A stretch of 64,000 bases of DNA from Roseivirga pacifica (lineage in GTDB: Bacteria; Bacteroidota; Bacteroidia; Cytophagales; Cyclobacteriaceae), in contig NZ_FOIR01000002.1 of NCBI RefSeq assembly GCF_900111145.1, positions 186,001 to 250,000 of the forward strand, given 5' to 3'. The notes under the pieces are model-generated. The model did not search any database. It was given only the letters and a program-made list of their open reading frames with translations, and was not told where the DNA came from. Below are positions 7,112 through 15,877 of this stretch, piece after piece. Positions within the stretch are counted from its first letter, which is position 1, and every line of letters begins with the position of its first letter. The position numbers were made by a program, and so were the translations under genes.

Positions 7112-9070
7112 ATGCCTTTAGCTAAACACATTCGTTTTTTAATAGCCGCTACATTTCTGCTGTTCTCTGGTTTCCATTCACTGGCTCAGAATATTACCCA
7201 GGCCGATATTGATGCGCTCAAAGATTCTCTCGCTTTAAAAAGTGGTAAAGAGCGGATCGAGTTTTTGGGTGATTTGGGCTTTAAGTACCGAACGATAAAC
7301 ACAGACAGTGCTTGGCATTATGCTAGGCAAGCTTATGCTGAAGCTGAGGAATTTGGAGATGATGATCTTCAAGGCAGAATCTCTATGAATTTGGCGATTC
7401 TGAAAACCGAAGCTGGCGACTACGTAGATGCCATCAAATCTTATAAGCTCGCCATGAATTTGGTAGACTCTACTAATGGTTCACAAACACTGAGCTTCGT
7501 GTATCACAACATGGCTAATGCCTATGAGCGAACTGGAGAGATTGATTCGGCTATTTATTATTCATTAAGGGCACTCAGGAGATACGAAATTGCTAATGAC
7601 TCGCAGAGAATTGCTAATGTAAAGCTGAATATTGCCAGCCAATACCGAACGATTAAGGAGTATGAGCTATCGGAAAAAGTCAATATGGAGTCGTTGGAAA
7701 TGTACCGTGCTTTGAACAACGTGTTTTTCCAGGCAGCCATTGAAAACAATTTAGCCCTTTTGAATAATGATCAGGAGCGTTATGAAAAGGCGCTATCACA
7801 TGCACAAGAATCGCTCAAACTTTGGCAGTCTATTGGTCAAAGGTTAGTGGTAGCTTATAGCTATACGAATTTAGGAATTGCTCAAAAAGGACTTGGGAAT
7901 TTAAATGAAGCTGAAGAATCTTTGAAAAATGCACTGGCACTTCAGCAAGAAAGAGGTGATAAGTACGAGGTCATCTTCCTCAAAATGCACCTAGCCGATG
8001 TATTGAACCGAAGAGGAAATTATGCTGAAGCGGCTAGCTTGGGAGTTGAAGCATATCAAGGCGCGGTGAATGACGATATTCTTACTTTTCAACAAAAAAC
8101 AGCACTCACACTTTCCAAGATTTATGAAAATCAGCGCAACTATAAGGATGCGCTAACTTATATGCAGAAGAGTACTGCGGCTCAGGATAGCCTCTTTTTA
8201 ACTGAAAAGGCCAAGGAGGTTCTGAAACTGAAAGAGCAATACGAAACTGAGCAAAAGGAGAATGAAATTCTGCGTCAACGAAATGAGCTCATCGAAAGTG
8301 AGCTGACTCTAAAAAGACGAAATAACCTGCTAATTGCTGGTGGAGGTTTGGTGCTAGTTTTGTTGGTGGTTGGGATCTCCCTGATTAGAGTTCAGCGATT
8401 AAAAGCGGAAAGAATCAAGAATGAGGCTGCTTTAGAACGTGCTCTGGCGGAAGCCAAAGCGCAAGAAAACCTAAAGGAGCAACGTATTAGAATCGCTAGA
8501 GATCTACACGATAATATCGGTTCGCAGCTGACCTACATTACTTCAATTACTGATACCACTAGAAAGGGGATTGACAGAGGAGAGGTATTCTTGGCTGAAA
8601 AGCTGATGCAGATGAAGCAGTTCACTTTAGTCACTATCTCAGAACTCCGCGATACCATCTGGGCGATGAATAAGGATGAGATCAGTTTAGAGGATATTCA
8701 GGAGAGAACGCAGCAGCTCGCAGCCACCATTCACGATGCGACAGATGATAACATCAGGGTTCGTACTGAAAGTGAGCCAAGCGATAAAGTATTGAATGCT
8801 TTTGTGGGAATGAATCTTTTCAGAATTATTCAGGAGTGTATCAACAATGCAGTGAAACACTCCGAAACGAAAGAAGTGCTGGTGTCATTTAAGGACATTG
8901 ATAATAAGATAGAAATTGTGGTACAAGACTTCGGTAAAGGCTTCGATACTGAAGTTCAAGGTTCCGGGAACGGACTTTATATTATGAAGAATCGTGCTGA
9001 AAAGGCCGGAATAGACTTTAGCTTAACAAGCGCGGTGGGTGAAGGCACCAAGGTTGAGTTGAGGGTTTAA
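7112..9070 (+). CDS. TPR-containing sensor histidine kinase (NarX/LiaS type)
   Basis: The protein has 652 residues from the ATG at 7112; a GTG one codon earlier is less likely. After a signal peptide (FHSLAQ) come about seven TPR-like repeats (residues 35-370), a coiled coil, one membrane segment (LIAGGGLVLVLLVVGISLI, about 410-430), then a HisKA_3 domain with IARDLHDNIGSQL (His466) and an HATPase domain with NNAVKH and FGKGFD. Such kinases sense through periplasmic TPRs and phosphorylate a NarL/LuxR-type regulator. The regulator at 9332 is the evident partner, though 261 bases of repeats lie between them. Confidence 0.92.
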   Translation: MPLAKHIRFLIAATFLLFSGFHSLAQNITQADIDALKDSLALKSGKERIEFLGDLGFKYRTINTDSAWHYARQAYAEAEEFGDDDLQGRISMNLAILKTEAGDYVDAIKSYKLAMNLVDSTNGSQTLSFVYHNMANAYERTGEIDSAIYYSLRALRRYEIANDSQRIANVKLNIASQYRTIKEYELSEKVNMESLEMYRALNNVFFQAAIENNLALLNNDQERYEKALSHAQESLKLWQSIGQRLVVAYSYTNLGIAQKGLGNLNEAEESLKNALALQQERGDKYEVIFLKMHLADVLNRRGNYAEAASLGVEAYQGAVNDDILTFQQKTALTLSKIYENQRNYKDALTYMQKSTAAQDSLFLTEKAKEVLKLKEQYETEQKENEILRQRNELIESELTLKRRNNLLIAGGGLVLVLLVVGISLIRVQRLKAERIKNEAALERALAEAKAQENLKEQRIRIARDLHDNIGSQLTYITSITDTTRKGIDRGEVFLAEKLMQMKQFTLVTISELRDTIWAMNKDEISLEDIQERTQQLAATIHDATDDNIRVRTESEPSDKVLNAFVGMNLFRIIQECINNAVKHSETKEVLVSFKDIDNKIEIVVQDFGKGFDTEVQGSGNGLYIMKNRAEKAGIDFSLTSAVGEGTKVELRV

Positions 9071-9106
9071 ACGTTGAGAGGTGTTGAGATTTGGAAGTGT
9101 TGGAGT

Positions 9107-9195
9107 TACCCCTAACCCCGATGTTTCGGGGCCCTTAAGGGAACTTGGCTTGATAGGTTTGCGAATCTTTATTGCTCACCCTTTAGGGTTGGGGT
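9107..9195. repeat. Dispersed palindromic repeat, copy C
   Basis: This is a divergent third copy of the element at 260-340. It begins TACCCCTAACCCCGATG, contains the hairpin CCCCGATGTTTCGGGG and CCCTTAAGGG, and ends CACCCTTTAGGGTTGGGGT, the same right end as copies A and B. Confidence 0.55.
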
Positions 9196-9241
9196 AGAAT
9201 AGAGAGAGATTAAGAGAGCATTAAATGTGTGTATCAGTACC

Positions 9242-9311
9242 GTCATCCTGAACTTGTTTCAGGATCAATTATATCAAGAATTTAAAGACCCTGAAATAAA
9301 TTCAGGGTGAC
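9242..9311. repeat. Extragenic palindrome with ends GTCATCCTGAA
   Basis: GTCATCCTGAACTTG at the left faces TTCAGGGTGAC (9301-9311) at the right, with internal pairs TTTCAGGATC and CCTGAAA. A half copy is at about 5137-5159. It sits just before the response regulator start, inside what would otherwise be a kinase-regulator operon. Confidence 0.65.
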
Positions 9312-9331
9312 AAAAGACATAAGAGCGAGAA

Positions 9332-9985
9332 ATGAAAACAAGGTTGGCGATAGTGGATGACAATACATTTTTAGCGAGGGCTATCAATGAAAAATTGTCT
9401 GGTTATGAAGATTTGGACATTAAATACACTGTCCATAATGGAAGTGAGTTTTTGGCCAAATTGGAGAAAAACCATAACCTCGATATCGTCCTGATGGACA
9501 TTGAAATGCCAGTGCTCGATGGTATCGAAACCGTCAATATCGTCAAGCAAAAATATCCGCACATTAAGGTGTTGATGCTCACCGTTTTCGATAATGACGA
9601 AAACATCTTCAATGCTATTCGTGCCGGAGCCGATGGTTATTTGTTGAAGGAAATAGAAGGAGAGAAGCTACACAAAGCCATTCAGGAAACCGTAGAAGGT
9701 GGAGCAGCCATGAGTCCTTCGATAGCTGTAAAAACCCTGAAGCTGCTTCGTTTCCCGGAGAAACAAGAGTCATTCAAAATCGAAGAAGATATTACCGAGC
9801 TGAGTACTCGTGAGCAGGAAGTTTTGGAACAACTGGCAGAAGGGTTGAGTTACACTGTTATTGCCAATAACCTGTTTCTATCGCCAAGCACAGTGCGCAA
9901 GCACATCGAGAACATCTACAAGAAACTGCAAGTACATAACAAGTTAGAGGCGGTTCAAAAAGCCAGAAGGCAGAGTTTGATATGA
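9332..9985 (+). CDS. NarL/LuxR-family response regulator
   Basis: A 217-residue two-domain regulator. The receiver domain has the acidic pair DDN at residues 9-11, the phosphorylated Asp56 in VLMDIEMPVLDG, and the conserved Lys in YLLKEIEG. The C-terminal HTH domain, TELSTREQEVLEQLAEGLSY followed by SPSTVRKHIENIYKKLQV, is LuxR type. It is the likely target of the HisKA_3 kinase at 7112. Regulated genes cannot be read from the sequence; the secreted proteins just upstream of the kinase are candidates. Confidence 0.93.
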   Translation: MKTRLAIVDDNTFLARAINEKLSGYEDLDIKYTVHNGSEFLAKLEKNHNLDIVLMDIEMPVLDGIETVNIVKQKYPHIKVLMLTVFDNDENIFNAIRAGADGYLLKEIEGEKLHKAIQETVEGGAAMSPSIAVKTLKLLRFPEKQESFKIEEDITELSTREQEVLEQLAEGLSYTVIANNLFLSPSTVRKHIENIYKKLQVHNKLEAVQKARRQSLI

Positions 9986-10014
9986 GGGTGATCTATTAAA
10001 ATGTCAAAACCTGT

Positions 10015-11070
10015 TTATCCCAACAACTTAACCACCCTTACCGCACTTAAACTCTGCGAAATAGCCTGCCAATTCTCGCCCAAATCACTTGAGGTGTAGA
10101 GGTTGCCATTATTAGTGCCGAAGACCATGACCTGTCCACGCTTGTCAAAACCATCGCGTAGTACAAGGTCGAAGGAGCCTTTCGGGGGAAGCCCCTTGGT
10201 GAGTGGCTGCCAGCTTTGCCCAGCGTTGACTGTTTTGTAAACAGCAAGTTCGGTATTGTGCGGAATTCGAAGGTCGTCCGACTGTGCCGGAATGACCCAT
10301 GCCGTATCAATATCTGTTTCGTCAATCACCAAATCGAAGCCATAAACGGCCTTTTGGTTCGGATCAGAGACGTCTGCCCATGTGTGGCCATCGTCTAGTG
10401 AGCGGTAGATGCCACAATGATTTTGCTGCCAGATAACCTCAGGATGCTTAGGGTGGCGGATTATAGAATGCGGGTCGTGACCGACATCTATGGTACTGTC
10501 GGGCAGAAAGAAAGACTTGAGTCCGCTGTTGGTAGCTTGCCAAGTATTGCCGAAGTCGTCACTCTGAAAAACTCCAGCACAGCTAATGCCAACCATTAAT
10601 TGGTTGGGCTTCTCGGGATGAAAAAGTATAGAATGCAAAAAGGGGCTTTTACTTCCTTTTCCACCGCCTTGCCAAGTTTCTCGGCTCGGATGTTCGCTTA
10701 AACCCGATAATTCAGAAAAACTATCTCCGTTGTCTTTAGAAACGAAAATTGCGGCAGGCTCCACACCGATGAAGAGCTCAAGCTTACCTTCGGTCAATCG
10801 ACTTTCAATCGTCCAGACGGATTTTAAGCTGTGTGTGCCTTTGGAGAATTTGGGTGCAGTAATTTCCTTGAAAGACTCACCTTGATCCGCTGAGCGATAC
10901 AGTTTGGTGCCCCAGTGTTTGTGGTTAATGGCTACCCACCATTGGCCTTTTACATCTTGGTGAAATGCCCCGATAGGTAGGCCGATAAAGTGGATGTCTG
11001 TTAGCTTCCAGCCGTTGCTTTCTTGGCTGTAAATGAGCAAGCCTTTGTCTGTTCCTGCAATTAATTTCAT
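10015..11070 (-). CDS. BNR-repeat beta-propeller protein, translationally coupled to moaC
   Basis: A 351-residue protein with BNR/Asp-box style blades (SADQGESF, SKDNGDSF, SDDFGNTW, SLDDGHTW, TVNAGQSW, SSDLGENW), as in sialidase-like and sortilin-like propellers. It lacks a signal peptide, so it should be cytoplasmic, unlike secreted sialidases. Conserved pieces shared with the paralogue at 26947 are HWGTK, GISCAG, HPSR, and WQQNHCGIYRS; the Cys and His in these are candidates for an active or metal site. Its start overlaps the moaC stop by 4 bases (ATGA), so it is translated with the molybdenum cofactor genes. The family is often labelled glycosyl hydrolase, which I doubt here. Confidence 0.8.
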   Translation of the reverse strand: MKLIAGTDKGLLIYSQESNGWKLTDIHFIGLPIGAFHQDVKGQWWVAINHKHWGTKLYRSADQGESFKEITAPKFSKGTHSLKSVWTIESRLTEGKLELFIGVEPAAIFVSKDNGDSFSELSGLSEHPSRETWQGGGKGSKSPFLHSILFHPEKPNQLMVGISCAGVFQSDDFGNTWQATNSGLKSFFLPDSTIDVGHDPHSIIRHPKHPEVIWQQNHCGIYRSLDDGHTWADVSDPNQKAVYGFDLVIDETDIDTAWVIPAQSDDLRIPHNTELAVYKTVNAGQSWQPLTKGLPPKGSFDLVLRDGFDKRGQVMVFGTNNGNLYTSSDLGENWQAISQSLSAVRVVKLLG

Positions 11071-11540
11071 TGGCCGATATCTGATTTACCCCCTGTTTTC
11101 TTCAACAGTTTGGTTTCTTTGATCACAATGTTGTGAGAGAAGGCCTTGCACATGTCGTATACGGTTAGGGCTGCAACAGAAGCGCCAGTCAATGCTTCCA
11201 TTTCAACGCCCGTTTTACCAGAACAACGTGCTTCGCAAATAATCTCAACTAGAAGGTTATCCTTTAGCTGAATGTCTACTGAAACCTTGTTCAGGTTGAG
11301 TTGGTGGCAAAGCGGAATCAATTCAAAGGTTCGTTTGGCACCCTGAATACCAGCTATAATGGCTGTGTGAAAAACAGGGCCTTTCAGCGTTTTTATCTCA
11401 CCATCTTGAATATGTTCAGCCATTTCATCTGGCAATTGCACGAATGATTGTGCAATGGCTGTACGCTTTGTGATTTCCTTTTCGCCAACATCTACCATCG
11501 ATGGGCTATCGTCTGCTATATGGGTGAATTTCTTAGTCAT
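11067..11540 (-). CDS. moaC: Cyclic pyranopterin monophosphate synthase MoaC
   Basis: A 157-residue MoaC, the usual length. It makes cyclic pyranopterin monophosphate from the MoaA product in molybdenum cofactor synthesis. Family motifs: MVDVGEKEITKRTA near the start, LIPLCHQLNLNKV in the middle and GVEMEALTGASVAALTVYDMCKA with the active-site Lys region near the end. The usual LIPLCHPL has Gln in place of Pro here, and TAAS is TGAS; both are mild changes. The start ATG overlaps the moeA stop by one base (TAATG), and the 3' end overlaps the propeller gene by four. Confidence 0.96.
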   Translation of the reverse strand: MTKKFTHIADDSPSMVDVGEKEITKRTAIAQSFVQLPDEMAEHIQDGEIKTLKGPVFHTAIIAGIQGAKRTFELIPLCHQLNLNKVSVDIQLKDNLLVEIICEARCSGKTGVEMEALTGASVAALTVYDMCKAFSHNIVIKETKLLKKTGGKSDIGQ

Positions 11541-12733
11541 TATCTAAACGGAATATACGGATAAACCTCACCAGCTTTAAACGCTGATTGATTATCTGGT
11601 AGAGTAATAAAGCCATCGGCTTGGGTTAGGTTGGCAAAGTCGCCAGAGCCATTGCCTTTGAAGGTTTCTGCCACTAGTTCTCCTTGCTTTGTTGAAGTAA
11701 GTTTGCACTCCAAAAAGTAGGTGAGGGGTGGCGGAAAATCAAGGTCTTGCTGCAACTTAACGTAGGTCGTGTTCGGCTTTTGATTTAGCGAAGTATTCAA
11801 CCAATACCTGATGTAAATACTGGCACAGACAAAGCTTGAAACCGGATTGCCTGGCAGCGCGAATACTTGTTTTCCAGCATCACTTGTACCAAACCAGAAC
11901 GGCTTGCCTGGTCGCTGCTTTACTTTGTGAAAATGCTTGGTTACGCCCAGCTCTTCCAAAACCTCTGGTAAGTAGTCGAATTTGCCGCGTGAAACTCCAC
12001 CCGTCATTACCAGTACATCAAAGTCTTTCAGTATTTGCTCAATTTCCTTTAGCATTAGCGCTTTGTCATCGGCTAAATGAAATTGCTCGGTCTCTATTCC
12101 CCATTGATTCAAAAGGCTCTCAACCCCATAGTTACTCGAACGCCTCACTTGGTGTTCCAGTGGTGTTTCATTTATGGCCACCAGCTCGTCACCAGTGGTA
12201 ATGATGGCCGCTTTTGGGAGTTTGTAAACGGGCAATTTGGCACAACCTACCGCTGCAGCCACTATCAGCTCAGCCGCACTCAGTTTAGTGCCTTTGGTAA
12301 GCACTACATCGCCTGCGGCTTTATCGCTGGCTTTAAAGTGAATGTTCTGCTTTTCTTTTACCGTTTCAACATTGATGGTCGCCACCTCATCGGTAATGGT
12401 AAGATCCTCATAACGAATTATCGTATCGAGTCCATTAGGCATTATCGCACCAGTCATTATCTGTACGCACTGTTTTGGAGTGTTAAATGACTTTTGAGGC
12501 ATACCTGCTCCAATGATTTCAGCAATTGGGAATTGGCGCTGGCCGTCAGCATAGACACTATAACTAATAGCAATGCCGTCCATGGTTACACGGTCGTAAG
12601 GGGGAAGTGCTCTGTCGGCTTTAATATCTTCAGCAAGTACACGGTTCGTAGCTTCCGATAGGCTTACCTTTTCTACGGTTTGCTTAAAAGTGTTTTGTGA
12701 GATTATTTCTAATGCTTCCTGATAGCTAATCAT
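11540..12733 (-). CDS. moeA: Molybdopterin molybdenumtransferase MoeA
   Basis: A 397-residue MoeA, which inserts molybdate into adenylylated molybdopterin. The N-terminal domain has RALPPYDRVTMDGIA, the counterpart of the family's PxFDxSAMDGYA; the central domain has IITTGDEL and VMTGGVSRGKFDYL with VKQRPGKPFWFG; and the C-terminal domain starts after ALPGNPVSSFV. The order moaA-moeA-moaC on the minus strand supports the call. An 81-base AT-rich gap separates it from moaA, which may carry a secondary promoter. Confidence 0.95.
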   Translation of the reverse strand: MISYQEALEIISQNTFKQTVEKVSLSEATNRVLAEDIKADRALPPYDRVTMDGIAISYSVYADGQRQFPIAEIIGAGMPQKSFNTPKQCVQIMTGAIMPNGLDTIIRYEDLTITDEVATINVETVKEKQNIHFKASDKAAGDVVLTKGTKLSAAELIVAAAVGCAKLPVYKLPKAAIITTGDELVAINETPLEHQVRRSSNYGVESLLNQWGIETEQFHLADDKALMLKEIEQILKDFDVLVMTGGVSRGKFDYLPEVLEELGVTKHFHKVKQRPGKPFWFGTSDAGKQVFALPGNPVSSFVCASIYIRYWLNTSLNQKPNTTYVKLQQDLDFPPPLTYFLECKLTSTKQGELVAETFKGNGSGDFANLTQADGFITLPDNQSAFKAGEVYPYIPFR

Positions 12734-12814
12734 TTGTAATGTTGAGTGTTAAAATTTAATGTTGAATGGCTGTTGTGAAATTAAGCATTTACAATTCACA
12801 ATTGATAATTGAAG

Positions 12815-13801
12815 TTATCCTCCAATAGTAGCCATGGACTGAAATGAGCCGGTTTCTTCCTTTCGTTTTTCTGACTCAAACCCATCTTTAGCACGTTGGC
12901 CAAATAGCTTTAAGAACTTTTCTTTAATGTCTATATCGGTAGCGCCATCCCGCATGAAATCCCTAAAACTAAAGCCTTTATTCTGATACAAGCAGGTCAT
13001 TAATTCACCCTTGGGTGTAAGCCTTATTCTATCGCAGGTACCGCAAATGGTGCGCGAATAAGCCGGAATAACGCCTATGCTGCCTTTAGCTCCCGGAATT
13101 TGATAGTTATAGGAGGTAGAGCTTTTGGCATCATCAAGCTTATTCAGATTAGGATATTGCGTTTTAATATGATTTATGATTCGCCTAAAATTCCATTCAA
13201 TGGGCGTATAGCCTTTGCTACCTCCATTAAAGGGCATTTCTTCAATAAAGCGAATGCTCACATCATCATTCACAGTAAGCGCACTCATAGGTAGAATGTC
13301 GCCCAAATTGTGGTTTTCCATCACCACCGCATTGATTTTGGTATTAAGGGTAGACTGTTCCAAAAGCTTGTAATAGTTCCAAACCTTTTCGAACTCATCC
13401 CTTCGGGTGACTTTTGCGAAGCGCTCGGCATCGATTGAATCCAAGCTTAGGTTTACGCTGTTCACGCCAATTTGCTCCATTGTTTCAATTGAAGACAGTG
13501 GAGCCGTTCCGTTGGTAGTAATGTTAAGCTTATCAATGCCTTTTATTTGCTTCAATTCGCTCATAAAAGGGAGCAGGTCTTTGCGCACAAATGGTTCGCC
13601 ACCTGTTATGCGCACCTTACTAATGCCAAGGTTGGCCAAAATCTCAACCAAGCGCAGCATTTCTTCATAGGTGAGAATCTGGTCCTTTTTGCTCCACGGT
13701 AGTCCTTCCTCAGGCATACAATAATGACAGCGCAAATTGCAACGCTCTGTTACAGCGAGTCTTAAGTATCGAAGTGGCCGGTTATGGTTATCGTAAAGCA
13801 A
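12815..13801 (-). CDS. moaA: GTP 3',8-cyclase MoaA
   Basis: A 328-residue radical SAM enzyme that catalyses the first step of molybdenum cofactor synthesis. The N-terminal cluster motif is CNLRCHYC (Cys21, 25, 28), and ITGGEPFVRKDL is the SAM-binding strand. The C-terminal second cluster has TICGTCDRIRLTPKG and a further Cys in LMTCLY. The last residues are MATIGG: the Gly-Gly tail that MoaA requires is present. It is divergent from xdhC, with only 49 bases between the starts, so both promoters must lie in that gap; TTAGTTTG at 13837-13844 on the minus strand is one mismatch from the -7 box. Confidence 0.97.
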   Translation of the reverse strand: MLYDNHNRPLRYLRLAVTERCNLRCHYCMPEEGLPWSKKDQILTYEEMLRLVEILANLGISKVRITGGEPFVRKDLLPFMSELKQIKGIDKLNITTNGTAPLSSIETMEQIGVNSVNLSLDSIDAERFAKVTRRDEFEKVWNYYKLLEQSTLNTKINAVVMENHNLGDILPMSALTVNDDVSIRFIEEMPFNGGSKGYTPIEWNFRRIINHIKTQYPNLNKLDDAKSSTSYNYQIPGAKGSIGVIPAYSRTICGTCDRIRLTPKGELMTCLYQNKGFSFRDFMRDGATDIDIKEKFLKLFGQRAKDGFESEKRKEETGSFQSMATIGG

Positions 13802-13850
13802 AATGCTTGTATATTAGTTAAGATTTGGGCTCAGCAAACTAACGTAATTC

Positions 13851-14861
13851 ATGCTAGACATTGTTTCAAGAATACAGCAATTAGTTGATAAAGAAAAACC
13901 ATTTGCCCTTGCACGGGTAATCAAAACTTGGCGCAGTTCGCCTCGACCGGTTGGTTCGGCCATGGCTGTAACCGCTAAAGGAGAGATGATAGGGTCGGTA
14001 AGCGGTGGCTGCGTAGAAAATGCTGTGGTGAAAAAGGCCATAGAAGTATTGAACTCAGGTGTGCCAGAGGTAGTGGAGTTTGGTATAGCCGATGACGATG
14101 CCTGGGAAGTTGGTTTGAGCTGTGGTGGGGCGCTTACTGTCCTCATTACTCCATTTATGGAAGATGATGGTTGGTCCAAATTCAACGAGTTTCTAACGGA
14201 ACAACTCGATTTCTTTTTGCTTACGCCACTTTCGGGTGGAAGAAATTCCAATCCGATTTTAATGGAGCATTTGGATGATGAGCTACCGGATAATCCAGTA
14301 CTCAAACAAAACATTACCGATGCTTACAAAGATGGTTTACCGGGCGCTATTGTGGAGTCCAGGGTAGGCGATGAATATTTTGTGCACTTTTTTAGGAAGA
14401 AGCCCTTGCTGCTGTTAATTGGTTCGGCACATATTACGGCAGAGCTTTTGGTGCTGGCCAAAATGTTTGGTTTTGAATCCGTAGTAATTGACCCCAGAGA
14501 CACTTTTGCTAAGAAAACGGATATGCCGCAGCAGCCAGACCAGCTTTTGGTTAAATGGCCGCAGCAGGTATTGAAAGGCTTTCCTTTAACCAAAAACACC
14601 TACGTGGTTATACTTTCGCACGACCCTAAAATTGATGATGAAGCTTTGAAAATCGTTTTGCCTTCCCAAGTAAAATATGTTGGAGCCTTAGGGAGTAAGA
14701 AAACGCATCAAAGGCGCGTGATCAGGCTGGAGGATTATGGGTTTACAGCGCCACAGATTGAAAGAATTGATGCGCCAATTGGTATTCCCATTGGTTCGCA
14801 AACACCAAAAGAAATTGCCTTGAGCGTAATGGCGGGCATCATCAAAGCGAAAAACCTTTAA
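13851..14861 (+). CDS. XdhC/CoxI family molybdenum cofactor maturation protein
   Basis: A 336-residue XdhC-type protein. The N-terminal domain has WRSSPRPVGSAMAV and GSVSGGCVENAVV, the family signature; the C-terminal Rossmann part has LLLIGSAHITAELLVLAKMFGF and the end IGIPIGSQTPKEIALSVMAGII. XdhC binds and sulfurates Moco before its insertion into xanthine dehydrogenase-type enzymes. No molybdenum hydroxylase gene is in the window, so the client lies elsewhere. It stands back-to-back with moaA and is followed after 11 bases by the bestrophin gene. Confidence 0.93.
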   Translation: MLDIVSRIQQLVDKEKPFALARVIKTWRSSPRPVGSAMAVTAKGEMIGSVSGGCVENAVVKKAIEVLNSGVPEVVEFGIADDDAWEVGLSCGGALTVLITPFMEDDGWSKFNEFLTEQLDFFLLTPLSGGRNSNPILMEHLDDELPDNPVLKQNITDAYKDGLPGAIVESRVGDEYFVHFFRKKPLLLLIGSAHITAELLVLAKMFGFESVVIDPRDTFAKKTDMPQQPDQLLVKWPQQVLKGFPLTKNTYVVILSHDPKIDDEALKIVLPSQVKYVGALGSKKTHQRRVIRLEDYGFTAPQIERIDAPIGIPIGSQTPKEIALSVMAGIIKAKNL

Positions 14862-14872
14862 ACACCTAATCA

Positions 14873-15877
14873 ATGTTTGTAAAGCGGAAATTAAGTCCAA
14901 AAGTAGTTTTCAAATTTGGATGGAAGAACATTATCTGGGCCACACTTTGGTCCGCTTTGGTAGTGTTTGTTTATCAAGAATTGCTCGATAAAAAATACCA
15001 CATTGGCATACCGTATATGCCTTTGAGTACCATTGGTATTGCGGTCGCATTTTATGTCGGCTTTAAGAATAATCAGGCATACGATAGGTTTTGGGAAGGA
15101 AGGAAGATATGGGGTGGCATAGTCAACTATAGCCGCACTTGGGCCAATCAGGTGTTGTCTTATTTAGATTGCTCTCAAAGTCTTTCTAAGGAAGAAATTG
15201 ATAGGATTGAGCGCAGGCTGGTGCATCGTCATTTGGCATGGATAAACACGCTGAGGATTCAGTTGCGCTACACCACGATCTTCGATCGATCCAATCTTTC
15301 ATATGTGCCCAGTTTTAGGCTAGAAAATGACCGAGATAACCTCACAGATATTTCGAAGCATATTTCGGATGAAGAATATGAAAAGGTGATGAGTAAGGTT
15401 AACCCTGCCACACATATTAACAGGCTGCAAGGCGCAGACCTTTCAATGTTGAAAAAGAATGGTTCGATTACCGATTTTCAATACGTAAACATGATGACCA
15501 CGCTGGAGGAATTTTACAACCTTCAAGGGATGTGTGAGAGGATTAAGAGTACTCCATTTCCGCGTCAGTTTGCCTATTTCGGCTCATTGTTCGTATGGAT
15601 ATTTATTGGCTTGCTTCCGTTTGGTATGGTAGAGGAGTTCTACCACATTGAGGATGGTAACATAGTTTGGCTAACGGTGCCTTTTAGTGCGCTGGTATCA
15701 TGGATTTTTTACACCATGGAAATAGTGGGTGATGTAAGCGAAGACCCGTTCGAAAACTATATTAACGATGTGCCAATGACAGCGATTTGCCGCACAATTG
15801 AGCGCGACTTATTGCAGCTTATTGATGAGGAGCCAATTCCGGAGAAAGCTCAGCCAGTAGATGATATTCTGCTTTAA
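14873..15877 (+). CDS. Bestrophin family anion channel
   Basis: A 334-residue membrane protein of the bestrophin (UPF0187/YneE) family, which forms pentameric chloride or anion channels in the inner membrane. The signature AFYVGFKNNQAYDRFWEGRK sits after the first membrane segment; further helices are near residues 25-45 and 235-285 (SLFVWIFIGLLPFGMV, AYLTVPFSALVSWIFY-like). The motif VGDVSEDPFENYINDVPM near the end is also typical. It lies 11 bases after xdhC, but a functional link to Moco is not evident. Its last four bases overlap the end of the convergent gene at 15874. Confidence 0.93.
   Translation: MFVKRKLSPKVVFKFGWKNIIWATLWSALVVFVYQELLDKKYHIGIPYMPLSTIGIAVAFYVGFKNNQAYDRFWEGRKIWGGIVNYSRTWANQVLSYLDCSQSLSKEEIDRIERRLVHRHLAWINTLRIQLRYTTIFDRSNLSYVPSFRLENDRDNLTDISKHISDEEYEKVMSKVNPATHINRLQGADLSMLKKNGSITDFQYVNMMTTLEEFYNLQGMCERIKSTPFPRQFAYFGSLFVWIFIGLLPFGMVEEFYHIEDGNIVWLTVPFSALVSWIFYTMEIVGDVSEDPFENYINDVPMTAICRTIERDLLQLIDEEPIPEKAQPVDDILL

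Noticed and set aside
10015-11070. Sialidase or glycosyl hydrolase function for the BNR proteins
   Set aside because: There is no signal peptide, the sialidase catalytic residues are not evident, and the neighbours belong to cofactor synthesis.
11836-12490. Open frames on the plus strand across moeA
   Set aside because: They are antisense to a well-supported gene, have no start context and show no protein-like motifs.
13814-14314. 166-codon minus-strand frame across the start of xdhC
   Set aside because: It is a shadow of xdhC, Ser-rich and without motifs, and would block the moaA-xdhC promoter gap.
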